Below, piece after piece: positions 55,870 to 64,000 of a DNA stretch of 64,000 bases. The DNA is from Pilasporangium apinafurcum. Its lineage: Eukaryota; Oomycota; Peronosporomycetes; Pythiales; Pythiaceae. The position numbers were made by a program, and so were the translations under genes. The first letter of the stretch is position 1; the number at the start of each line of letters is the position of its first letter. The DNA is taken from the NCBI GenBank assembly GCA_001600495.1, contig BCKE01000004.1, forward strand, positions 444,161-508,160, in the 5' to 3' direction. The notes under the pieces were generated by a model. That model was not told the origin of the DNA, did not search any database, and saw only the letters and a list, made by a program, of their open reading frames with translations.

Positions 55870-56520
55870 TTCATTCTTTCTCATGGCGTTCGCTCGCATC
55901 ACTATCCAAAAGCCATCGTAGAAATTGTAAAAGTGGAAGTACACATCCTGAATGACAACGCCACCAGAGCTGTGCAAAAAGACCAAGTCTGGAATATTGC
56001 TGCTATTAAATCGGTGTCATAGGTCATCCATGCCACGGCTGTCAAACGCGATGACAGTTCTATAATGCGGGGGGAGGGGAGATTTGCTAACATCCAGTCA
56101 TACCTGCAGGAATACAAACCTGTAGTCACCCTCATTTCAATATCTGGACACGTCACATACATTTAGCTGAAATTCACTGCATTTTGCGACGTTCTAAGTC
56201 AAGAATACGACAATAACGAATCGTTTGTTGGTGACCATGTTGTTCGTGAGTTTAAGACTGCCGATTGTCTCGAGATGGCCGTCAAAGAGTTCAGTCTATG
56301 CATTGATTGCGTGTGTTGCTTGGCGGTTTCTGTCCTTCGTGGAAAATTGCCAACTGGTGGCGATTCTTGGAAGAACTGCATCAAAGTTAATTTTCTATGT
56401 CACCATTCCAGTACACGCAGCATCACCTCCTGCCATTTAATTTTTCTTATTGAAACCATGCAATTGGTGACTTCGACAAATATGAACTCGTCTACCGTTA
56501 TTTTTGTTAAAGATTGGTGA
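55870..56520 (+). CDS. hidden spliced gene, unknown product, 5' end open
   Basis: One frame is coding-like from 55870 to the stop at 56518 but is broken by two TAG codons (56020, 56164). A 153 nt GT-AG intron at 56014-56166, a multiple of three, removes both and joins QVWNIAAIKS to LKFTAFCDVLSQEYD. The result is about 165 residues: beta-like strands first (AIVEIVKVEVHILNDNAT), then a mixed region rich in Cys (FSLCIDCVCCLAVSVLRG) and a polar end. An exon with ATG at 55728-55739 (MQKQ, donor GT at 55740) could supply the start, in phase 0. I do not recognise the family. An alternative is a decayed gene. Confidence 0.42.
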
Positions 56521-56850
56521 AGTTACAGTACCTTTGTTCATCAGCCATGAGCAAAATGGCTTTGACGTAATAGTATCTCGGCTAGATCATCTGCCTCCTT
56601 CCAATTTGATCAATTATCATTTTGCAGCTCACATCTGACCTGTACACACGCACCAGTAATTCATACGATAACACAGACGACGCAACAGCATAGATAGGAG
56701 GAAATCAACATAGGAAAACAAAGGAACCTCATGTTTGGTGCTTTTGCAATCTAGCTCTCTTCGCTCTTTCTCTCTGTACATCAAATAAAGTGCTCCATTG
56801 TGTTCATATAATCTTCTCTTTTCGTCGCATCCCCAATCTTCACGTTACAT
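56521..56850. other. short convergent spacer
   Basis: These 330 bp between two convergent stops show nothing beyond pyrimidine-rich sequence at about 56745-56785, likely part of the untranslated end of a gene. Confidence 0.4.
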
Positions 56851-57294
56851 TCATTTAGTCAGCTGGCTCCAGAGCTTTTCAACATCACCTCGCGATTCCG
56901 CAACAACCATGCGGCCATCGACCGTGATCACTTCACCCTTGTCATTCAAGAATACAAGGTAAGGGATCCCCACGCACTGGTATTTCTGCGCCAAGAGATC
57001 CTTCTGATGGCGGTTGTCAAACGGTACGGCCTGGAATGGCATCTCGTTCCAGTATTCGTTGAAACTATTGGAATCACGATCCGAGGACACAAACACCAAT
57101 TCAAATTCTGGATGCTCTTCAATCATATCTTCATAGACAGCGCTCAAGAATGGCGTGAACCCACGGCATGGCGGGCACCAGTGTGCACTGAAGTAGATAC
57201 CGACGACCTTCTTGTCCGCGAGCGTTTCATTGGTGGGTTTAAGTCCATCCTTCGTTTGGATTTGATCGCCAAAGAGCTCCGTCCACACTGCCAT
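56851..57294 (-). CDS. nucleoredoxin/tryparedoxin-like protein, copy 1
   Basis: Intronless, 147 residues: a thioredoxin fold with active site WCPPC in SAHWCPPCRGFTPFLSA (about residues 38-43), the extended EFELVFVSSDRDSNSFNEY loop typical of nucleoredoxins and tryparedoxins, and cis-Pro in GIPYLVF. Such enzymes reduce protein disulfides or peroxiredoxins in the cytosol. It is one of two tandem copies 735 bp apart on the same strand; the two proteins share most residues, with drift at the ends and around the SSD loop. Confidence 0.92.
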   Translation of the reverse strand: MAVWTELFGDQIQTKDGLKPTNETLADKKVVGIYFSAHWCPPCRGFTPFLSAVYEDMIEEHPEFELVFVSSDRDSNSFNEYWNEMPFQAVPFDNRHQKDLLAQKYQCVGIPYLVFLNDKGEVITVDGRMVVAESRGDVEKLWSQLTK

Positions 57295-58028
57295 CTTTCT
57301 TTGTTTTGCTTCTTGATCTTGGTTCTTTATGGAAGATTTTCAACTGGGGCAATTTTGTTAACCACAGTCAGACAGTTGAAAGTACCGTGAAGGACAATTT
57401 CTTTTCGAAAGTGGATTACGAAAATTTCAACCAATCAGATCGTCGACTGCAGTGGTATCACTTGCTGTGTCAGTGTTTATCAGATCCTAATGAACCCATT
57501 TAGGAAACCATGGATTCACATCGACAACTAGAGCACATGCCTCGAGATTGAAGCAAGACATCGATTACCACGACACACGGACTGTCTTCTATCTAGAGAG
57601 AAAGGTGCGCTATATCCATTACCATCGCAATAATGACTGCTGAAAACTGTCAATCTTCCGTTTTGTTGTATCGTATGTGTTGACGACTTTGAGACAAACT
57701 GGACTGGCACTCAACAAGATGCATAATAAAGAGCAATTGACGTTGCACCAATTGACAAGCTTATCTAGCAGAAGTGTACCCATGATTGCATGCCAGCTCT
57801 GCGGGAAAATGTATAAGGAACAGCGGCAGATGTCCGGATATATGAGAATCACATTGACATGCACTCGGATCTGCTTGCCCTGTGAGAGTGGGAAGAGATC
57901 ATAACACATGATTGTATTATATAAAAGTGATTGCTTTCTCTACGTACTATATGTGGTTATTTTATTTTTTTTGTGGGGTTGATATCTTTATGTTGCATGC
58001 ACGAATCACTGTTGAGCGCTTCAATAGT
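57295..58028. other. spacer between nucleoredoxin copies, with a related short frame
   Basis: A plus-strand frame ending at 57503 contains TVKDNFFSKVDYENF and LQWYHLL, which resemble the short frame opposite copy 2 (58543-58755: TVKDSLRI, LKWRHLI). It has no ATG in that frame, so it is not called as a gene; it may be a decayed partner copied with the enzyme gene. The remainder, 57504-58028, holds no supported gene. Confidence 0.35.
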
Positions 58029-58484
58029 TTACGCTGTTTCCGCCGTTAGCTGTTTCCAGAGTTTCTCAACATCACCTCGGGATTCCGCCACCATCGTCCG
58101 ACCATCGAGAGTCACAATCCCTCCCTTGTTGTTCATGAACACCAAGTATGGGATACCAGAGCAACGAAAAGTCTGTGCCAACAAATCGCGCTGCAAACGG
58201 TTATCAAAAGGAAGCGCCTTGAAAGGCATCTCATCATAGTACTCCTTGTAATTCGCTTCGTTGTGGTCCGACGACACAAACACCAATTCAAATTCTGGAT
58301 GCTCTTCAATCATATCATCGTAGACAGCACTTAAAAACGGTGTGAACCCACGGCATGGTGGGCACCAATGCGCACTGAAGTAGATGCCAACGACTTCTTT
58401 GTCCGCGAGCGTATCAAGTGTCGACTTGAGTCCGTCTTTCGTCACTAATTGATCGCCAAAGACTTCGTTCCAGGCCACGCTCAT
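58029..58484 (-). CDS. nucleoredoxin/tryparedoxin-like protein, copy 2
   Basis: Intronless, 151 residues from the ATG at 58484 (MSVAWNEVFGDQ); a longer reading upstream to 58550 adds unrelated sequence and is rejected. Active site WCPPC, the long EFELVFVSSDHNEANYKEY loop and GIPYLVFMNN with cis-Pro match copy 1 almost throughout. The C terminus adds ETA. It is a tandem duplicate of the preceding gene. Confidence 0.92.
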   Translation of the reverse strand: MSVAWNEVFGDQLVTKDGLKSTLDTLADKEVVGIYFSAHWCPPCRGFTPFLSAVYDDMIEEHPEFELVFVSSDHNEANYKEYYDEMPFKALPFDNRLQRDLLAQTFRCSGIPYLVFMNNKGGIVTLDGRTMVAESRGDVEKLWKQLTAETA

Positions 58485-58542
58485 GTTGTATAAGTTTCTT
58501 CTTGCTGTTACTTGTTTGTTGTCCTCCTTTGTAGATTGGAAA

Positions 58543-58755
58543 ATGAGCATAGACTCAAAATCTGTGCAATACTTTTCCTATTTTAGATGGGACACATTTG
58601 TTGGTCTACAGGGAATATCCACCGAGATGTGTTCAGAGCAGACTATTACTGTGAAGGACAGTTTACGAATCATTTCTCGACGTTACTACTGTGATGATAC
58701 CGGAAATGGAGTGGACGTGCTCAAATGGAGGCATTTGATTGGTGAAAATCATTAG
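58543..58755 (+). CDS. short open frame divergent from nucleoredoxin copy 2
   Basis: A 70-codon frame starting with ATG 59 bp from the start of the enzyme gene. It reads MSIDSKSVQYFSYFRWDTF, then QTITVKDSLRIISRRYY, DDTGNGVDVLKWRHLI. It shares TVKD and a W-H-L stretch with the frame at 57340-57503 opposite copy 1. No family is recognised. It may be a small protein, or only part of a duplicated promoter segment. Confidence 0.35.
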   Translation: MSIDSKSVQYFSYFRWDTFVGLQGISTEMCSEQTITVKDSLRIISRRYYCDDTGNGVDVLKWRHLIGENH

Positions 58756-58852
58756 TCTGATCTAAAAACAGAGGAAAAAGGAAGGGTAGGACAGGACAAT
58801 CTTTTACCATGTACTTCGCGGAGAATGTCAACTCCTAAACTTATTTTTTAAG

Positions 58853-58906
58853 CCAATAAAAATGCGTTCACTTGCGACATTCATAAATCTTAAGCATTTT
58901 TATTGG
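58853..58906. repeat. 13 bp perfect inverted repeat
   Basis: CCAATAAAAATGC at 58853-58865 is matched by its reverse complement at 58894-58906, with a 28 nt loop. Each arm ends with a CCAAT pentamer facing outward. It could be a factor-binding palindrome, a transcript hairpin or the ends of a very short element. Confidence 0.6.
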
Positions 58907-59018
58907 ATAAAATTCTACTTAGAGTGATATTATTGGTCAAAATAAGAAGAAATTGAAGGACGTTGGTGGCAACTCTATGGCAAAATGAAAAGTGAATTAT
59001 GTAAAAGGGATACAAGCA

Positions 59019-59083
59019 TGTATCTTCGCCTCTGAAGTAATATTTGGCGAAGATACAAATGTGTAAAAGGATAACTCTTTTAC
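59019..59083. repeat. 12 bp perfect inverted repeat followed by a second hairpin
   Basis: TGTATCTTCGCC at 59019-59030 pairs with GGCGAAGATACA at 59046-59057 across a 15 nt loop. Directly after it GTAAAAG (59063-59069) pairs with CTTTTAC (59077-59083). Another GTAAAAG lies at 59000-59007. The pair of stems could belong to a structured RNA or a decayed repeat. Confidence 0.55.
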
Positions 59084-60022
59084 TGGCTTACACTGTTGTG
59101 CAGTGAGGAAGCGCAATTGATTGGCGACGGATGTCGTCAAGCGAGAGGAAAGGAAAGAGACTTACTCTTTTGGAGGAAAATTAGGAATTATTGTCTTAAT
59201 AAAGCTATTTCGAAAGTGAAAAGAATGACTGATGTGAGTGTCCAATTCGAACATAACCGTAAGCAATGAACAACCGCACCTAGCAGAAGTTCGCATCTCT
59301 ACACAGTAAGAAATCGTACTTTATCAAACCCATTTGGGTTTGTCCCGTTTTCAGACCTGCTGACTCTGATATCTAATGGAGACCCATTACGTTCGGGGTC
59401 AGAGTGGTGACATTCTCACTGAAACCCGTAATACCATGTACATGCAATGGCGGTTGCTCATATCTGTTTCATTGCAGACGCTTGTCTGGTGGTTGGATTT
59501 GAACTTCTTCATTAGATGATATCGATCCATCGCTAATATGGGCTTGGCCATGTAAGAAATATCATAGAATGTTTACTAACGGTGGGCTACTTTAGCTTCC
59601 TTGTTTCTTTTTTTCATTAGCAGTTGAAAACTGATAGTGCAATCGGCGTCTGGAAGTGGCATCTCGATTTCAAACATCGCCCAAATTATTTCACGCTAAG
59701 AACAGCGATATCTAACAGAATTCAGACGTTTTCAGCACTGCGTTGGTTGTTTCGTTGCTAATGTGTGGGCAGTCCTATGGTATTTCATGTATATGGCCAT
59801 GTGCAGTAGCGATATATCAGCCAAATAGTACGGGCGCAGTTTGCTTGTTCATAGTAACGTCTAGGCAACCAACATTATTGCGTTGTTGAAAACAAGGCAT
59901 TGAGTCCTTCAAGGCTGGGGGAAAATGCTGGTACTCCTCTGAGGAGTGGGAAACAATAGAGCGACACCTCAAATCCCAAATAGCGACTCTCGTTCATCAC
60001 AACAACAGCATTAGGGAGAAGT

Positions 60023-60792
60023 CTATTCTTGCGTCTCTTTCGCCTTAGCGGCGTTCTCTCTGGCTAGTTTCTTCGTGAGGAAACGATTTAATGGCTTCTT
60101 CGACGGATCAAATTCACGCAACACCACGGTCAAGTGCGTGTGTGGGTGGTGCATAATACCCGATCGACCTATTAAGCAACCGCAATAAAATCGAAATGCA
60201 TTAGTACACCATACATATATCACACAGATTCAAGACGCATAGCTCATAATGCTCACCTCGTCCCATGATCCGCAGACGCTTCAGGTAGTGCCCCTTGTTC
60301 ACAAAACACTCGGCGACCTTGAGGTTTTCTGGTTCGATCTGGTACTTGATGTCCGCCAAATTAATCGCGTTTTGTACCGTTTTCTTCACAATTTTGGCCG
60401 TCCGCTTCGGAGAAAATGTCATCTGCAAAATCGCTTCGTTCGCGGGCAAACCGCGAATCTAATCATCATAATTGACCGGCGTCATTACATTAATCTAACA
60501 AATCACCATAAAAGTTGATCACTAACAAGCGCACCTGTTGGGCCAAATAGGTCATTTTGCGTGGACTGCCGCGAATATCCTTTTTCATCGTCTTTACCGT
60601 ACGAAACTCAGTTGGAGTCGTTGCACTCAAGAACGCAGCCGTAGTATCATCAGAGGAAGCCGCTTCTGAGTCGGTCGTGGCCGTAGAAAACTGCATCTGC
60701 ATCGCCGCACCATTTCCCACCGCTACGAAGCGAGCATTCGTTGCTGAGCGCAGCGACAGCGCCGTCACTTGCGAACGTATGGCCGCCAGCAT
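60023..60792 (-). CDS. mitochondrial ribosomal protein uL22m, three exons
   Basis: Model: exons 60792-60535, 60458-60257 and 60168-60023; introns 76 and 88 nt; phases 0 and 1; 201 residues. The first 45 residues are rich in Ala, Ser, Arg and Thr, as in a mitochondrial presequence (MLAAIRSQVTALSLRSATNA). The body matches bacterial L22: SPRKMTYLAQQ joined to IRGLPANEAILQMTFSPKRT, VAECFVNKGHYLKRLR and, across intron 2, MGRGRSGIMHHPHTHLTVVL. uL22 lines the exit tunnel of the large subunit. The tail (LTKKLARENAAKAKETQE) is a lineage extension. Confidence 0.9.
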
Positions 60793-61127
60793 TGTATCCT
60801 CTTGTCAATGCTGAGAGCTCAACACCAAAGCAAGTATCAATGGTGGAGAACTGCACAACCTACTCAATATCATATATTCTATTATAGAGGTTGTGGTTAA
60901 TGCATCTAACAATTAACTGAAATTCTTGAAACGCATGTCCATTTCTGCATATTTGGATATTCTGGGATTGCAATCATCTCTCAACCAACATGATGAAGGT
61001 GAGGAACTTTGTAAGCACCATCATCCAAAACGGCTACCTATCCACAATCCAAAGTTACGCCTTCAACAATCAGCCATTCTTTCGTTCTATCTCTATTTTG
61101 TACTTTCTTGCCAATTTTTTTTCATGT
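60793..61127. other. spacer between two minus-strand genes
   Basis: About 335 bp with no supported gene; a mildly AT-rich stretch lies at 60865-60925. Confidence 0.4.
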
Positions 61128-63293
61128 CTACGCAAACGGAGACGTCGTGCGGGTCTTTTTGTCCGATATCCAAATGCGCAGTTTCTCCAATTCCTCATGG
61201 TCCGCAGCCACGCAGGCGTCGTCCATATCTACACTGGCACGCTCAGTATCGTCTGGTAACCACTCAATATTCACTTCAATGTCCGTGCGGTTCGATACTA
61301 GCGGCATCAGCTTCGCCACAAACCGTTGCCTTGCTGAAGGTGTGAGTGATGGAATCTCAATACCTCGCACTGTTATCTTTGAAGCAGCTGTACCGATGAC
61401 GATCTCTGCGATCCAGCCACCCATATATTCAAACTTGTCCGGGCGTCCTTTGCAGATATCTCGACGCAATGACAGTAGGAAATCCGGAGTAAACTGTTTG
61501 CATTTCTTCTGGAGTTTGTGTGCGACGATCGCTTCACTCAGCAGCTGCATTTGCTCCGTATTCTCCATGCCGTGTGTGCCTAAATCATAGCACTCGCCAC
61601 ACAAATTGTAGTTCGTACAGACACTACAAGTCCATAGAGGACCAATAATCGGATCCATGCCACAGCCATCACAGAATGCGTTGGCGTGTACAACCGACTT
61701 CTTCCGCTTCCACGCCTGACCGATCAGAGACGAGCCAATGCTCACTGCCGAACTAAATCGCCCCATCAGCAACTTTGACTGCTTCTTTTTGGTCGAGCTC
61801 TGATCCAGATAACCAAGACTCTTAGACTCTTTCGGCGGTGATTCATGGAATTCCGGGTCTGCACGCAAGAATAGCAGTGTTCGCGGACTGGAAGCCGTGC
61901 TTATGATCTCTAGCGCCTCCGACTCCGTCATATGTGGTTCGATATGTTGTCCGTTGACGCTAACCAGCAAGTCTCCTACCGCAACTCCGTTACGACCAGC
62001 AGGGCTGTTACTGTCCACATTGGCAACATGCACCATCAATTCATTGTCCTCGGACACCACTATGTGCGTCTTGAACCCCAACGTCGGTTGCGTAAACGTA
62101 ACGCTATATGAATTACTCGGATGGTCCGCCAACGAGTACGATCGGAATGGTGATTTACTTCTACTGCTAGTATCTGTCGCGCTGGTCGATCGACGTATTT
62201 GTTTCTGGTGCTGATTTTGTAGATCTCCATTCGCGATAGCATTCTTGTCCACTTCACTGGTAAATCTCGGTGGTTTCGCGTGCAACTGTGCACGTCGAAG
62301 GCCGTGTAGCGCCGGTGCAGACCCATCATCACCGGGGATACTGGGTCCATAAAAGCAATGCACTGCGAAATCGTCTGATCCTTCCCCGAAATCTGCTGAC
62401 CCACCATATCCAAGCGGGGTACCTAGATCTGTATCGTCGTCCTGGAAATCATCGCTCCCTTCTTCTTCCTCTTCTTCTTCCTCTTCTGCCGTTTCGTTGC
62501 TGTGCTCGTCACTGTTCTTCTCAATTGTTGTCGTATCAATCGTAGGTCGGACGAACACGTGTCTGATTACTTCTTCCTCCTTTTGTTGCTGTTGTGTTCT
62601 TAATTGTTCCGCTTGGGTGGGCTGATCCTTCTCTGTTAGGACAATGGTGTCATTGCTATCAATGGCAGGAATAGACGGAGGTAGAGTATCCTGTGACTCT
62701 GTCAATAGACCTTCTGTTGATATCGGTGTACTTTTTCCCGTTGTACTCTGCGTGTTAACCTGTTCTGGTTCACTTGTTTGGTTAGGCTTTTCTGCAGGAG
62801 AGATTGCCGTCATCGCATCATCATCGCCGCCATCTTCTCTACTACTAGATGAAATAAAATCTTGCGTTGGCTCCTCAGATTGCTCTTCTTCTATCTCGAC
62901 CAGTGCGGAGTTTTCCTCCACCGGTTGACTATTGTTGATCTTTGCTGCTGTTGTGGTACACTCTTTCAAAGCAGAATCTTCCATCACCGTATTGGAATTT
63001 TCCATGTTAGGTGAAGAAGTCTGCTGCTGCGTCTCTACTGAATCTTGATCTTCTGCTTGGACTGATGTGGCAATCTCCTCTACGGGCTGCTCATCAACCT
63101 TTTCTGCTACTTCCACCATTATTGATTCTTTCACAGGAGACGCTGTGACCACCGCTTCAACGTCTTCTACAGCGAGGGGACTATGCTCCTTCTCTACCTC
63201 CTGCATCTCCGCTGTGTGGTTCTCTAATTGTGTTGGTGCTGACGTCGCTGTCGTTTCCACAGGTGAAGCGGAATGCGGGGGTGTTGTTGCCAT
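61128..63293 (-). CDS. PDZ plus ZZ zinc-finger protein
   Basis: Intronless, 721 residues. The first 280 residues are acidic, Thr/Glu/Ser-rich and low complexity; EEEEEEEEG-like runs follow. A PDZ domain lies at about 400-485 (VDSNSPAGRNGVAVGDLLVS, VNGQHIEPHMTESEALEII). A ZZ-type zinc finger is at about 538-585: CDGCGMDPIIGPLWTCSVC, NLCGECYDLGTHG. The C-terminal part (about 590-721) has FVAKLMPLVSNRTDIEVNIE and similar strands and is unrecognised. PDZ domains bind C-terminal peptides and ZZ fingers bind N-terminal or modified residues, so a scaffold linking two targets is the best inference. Confidence 0.88.
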   Translation of the reverse strand: MATTPPHSASPVETTATSAPTQLENHTAEMQEVEKEHSPLAVEDVEAVVTASPVKESIMVEVAEKVDEQPVEEIATSVQAEDQDSVETQQQTSSPNMENSNTVMEDSALKECTTTAAKINNSQPVEENSALVEIEEEQSEEPTQDFISSSSREDGGDDDAMTAISPAEKPNQTSEPEQVNTQSTTGKSTPISTEGLLTESQDTLPPSIPAIDSNDTIVLTEKDQPTQAEQLRTQQQQKEEEVIRHVFVRPTIDTTTIEKNSDEHSNETAEEEEEEEEEGSDDFQDDDTDLGTPLGYGGSADFGEGSDDFAVHCFYGPSIPGDDGSAPALHGLRRAQLHAKPPRFTSEVDKNAIANGDLQNQHQKQIRRSTSATDTSSRSKSPFRSYSLADHPSNSYSVTFTQPTLGFKTHIVVSEDNELMVHVANVDSNSPAGRNGVAVGDLLVSVNGQHIEPHMTESEALEIISTASSPRTLLFLRADPEFHESPPKESKSLGYLDQSSTKKKQSKLLMGRFSSAVSIGSSLIGQAWKRKKSVVHANAFCDGCGMDPIIGPLWTCSVCTNYNLCGECYDLGTHGMENTEQMQLLSEAIVAHKLQKKCKQFTPDFLLSLRRDICKGRPDKFEYMGGWIAEIVIGTAASKITVRGIEIPSLTPSARQRFVAKLMPLVSNRTDIEVNIEWLPDDTERASVDMDDACVAADHEELEKLRIWISDKKTRTTSPFA

Positions 63294-64000
63294 TTTCGTT
63301 CTTGTTTATCGCCGTGACTGCTTCCCTAACTGACTCGTGGGACGTGGATAGGCACAGAAAAGTCCCGGAACAAATCCGAAGAGGCTACTATTTGTGACAC
63401 TTGTTGCAGTGCGACAAGTAAGAAAGTTCATGGGCTGTCGTTAAATCGTTAAATGTTAGATGATGGTGTGTGTGCAAAGTGACAAGAATAAGTGACAACA
63501 ACGGTTAACATGCTAAAATAATGTTAAAATACTGGTGGCGGAACATGAGGCCAGCATTTGAGCTGGATGCGAGGAATTTTTTGGGTTATCTAGAAAAATG
63601 GTGAACCTAGTTACTGTATAGCTTATTGGATGGAATCGATAATTAGCGCTGTCTTTATGAGAGAATAACAGCGCACTAGCGTCAGTAAAGAAAGCAAGTG
63701 CGTCACACGTGTACGCCAGCACACCATGAAAAGGGTTTGATCAAGAACAAACGACAGGCCAGGCTACTGTCATGACTTTCTTGTTAGCTTGTTTATCCCA
63801 CAGAGCTACACTGTATGGTGTTACTATCCCACCATTCACTCATCTTGGTTACTTCGGTACTCTGTATATTGTAAGATCGCGATCGTGCGTGAACGGAGGA
63901 CCAGATGGAATGACATTTTTCCTTCCAATTCAATCATCTCCCTTTCATCTTATTTTCGCAAGCTGTCCGTCCGTGCGGAAAACATATGAGATTCACTATC
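63294..64000. other. right-edge region, promoter of the PDZ-ZZ gene
   Basis: These 707 bp hold no supported gene. They must include the promoter of the PDZ-ZZ gene; the rest continues past the window edge. Confidence 0.4.

Larger units (their letters stand above)
58756..60022. other. intergenic region rich in hairpins
   Basis: About 1.27 kb with no coding frame of note. It carries the inverted repeats listed separately at 58853-58906 and 59019-59083. No tRNA or other known RNA was recognised; a T-loop-like string on the minus strand near 59490 has no matching stems. Confidence 0.45.

Noticed and set aside
56020-56166. reassigned TAG codons
   Set aside because: Several other genes in the window end with TAG or carry no internal TAG; a simple intron explains both codons.
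59480-59520. tRNA-like T-loop string on the minus strand
   Set aside because: The bases around the loop do not form a five-pair T stem, and no acceptor or anticodon stem was found.

Overview
The window is nuclear DNA of a compact, intron-bearing eukaryote, most likely an oomycete (stramenopile). The grounds are short GT-AG introns (mostly 46-240 nt), very tight gene spacing (13 bp and 20 bp between some convergent stop codons), four single-repeat MYB proteins of the THAQKYQ class typical of oomycetes, and a delta-tubulin next to a Sfi1/centrin-repeat protein, which fits an organism with basal bodies and flagellated zoospores. The species cannot be named from the sequence. Gene models were built by hand from reading frame, splice-site dinucleotides and phase continuity; internal introns were accepted only when phases matched on both sides.

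Layout. 1-33 kb is gene-dense: a C2-domain protein cut by the left edge, a P4-ATPase flippase, a small Tudor-like protein, a DBP4/DDX10-type RNA helicase, a protein with two TAZ-like zinc fingers, a tandem-RGS plus DENN protein, a degenerate-HAD plus CofD/YvcK fusion with a C-terminal hydrophobic anchor, a Rab32-like GTPase, a UBE2D/E-type E2, a Qa-SNARE, a protein with about seven Tudor-like repeats, delta-tubulin and a Sfi1-like protein. 32.7-35.1 kb holds a FAR1/MULE/SWIM (Mutator transposase-derived) gene. 35-52 kb is gene-poor: four paralogous MYB genes are scattered through it with long spacers, a seven-exon ankyrin-repeat gene, one hidden multi-exon gene with no long open frame (36.1-37.4 kb), and a non-autonomous DNA transposon-like element with inverted repeats (39.9-40.6 kb). 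52.8-64 kb contains a basic helical protein, an unknown two-exon protein, a second hidden spliced gene, a tandem pair of nucleoredoxin-like genes each with a related short frame opposite it, mitochondrial ribosomal protein uL22m and a PDZ plus ZZ zinc-finger protein.

How the genes relate. Membrane traffic and lipid asymmetry are over-represented (flippase, Rab, syntaxin, DENN/RGS, C2). Divergent pairs with 200-350 bp shared promoters are common (C2/flippase, HAD-CofD/Rab, Tudor/delta-tubulin, Sfi1/FAR1). Delta-tubulin and the Sfi1-like gene, both expected at the centriole, end tail to tail 20 bp apart. No retrovirus-like or capsid-bearing element, CRISPR array or tRNA was seen.
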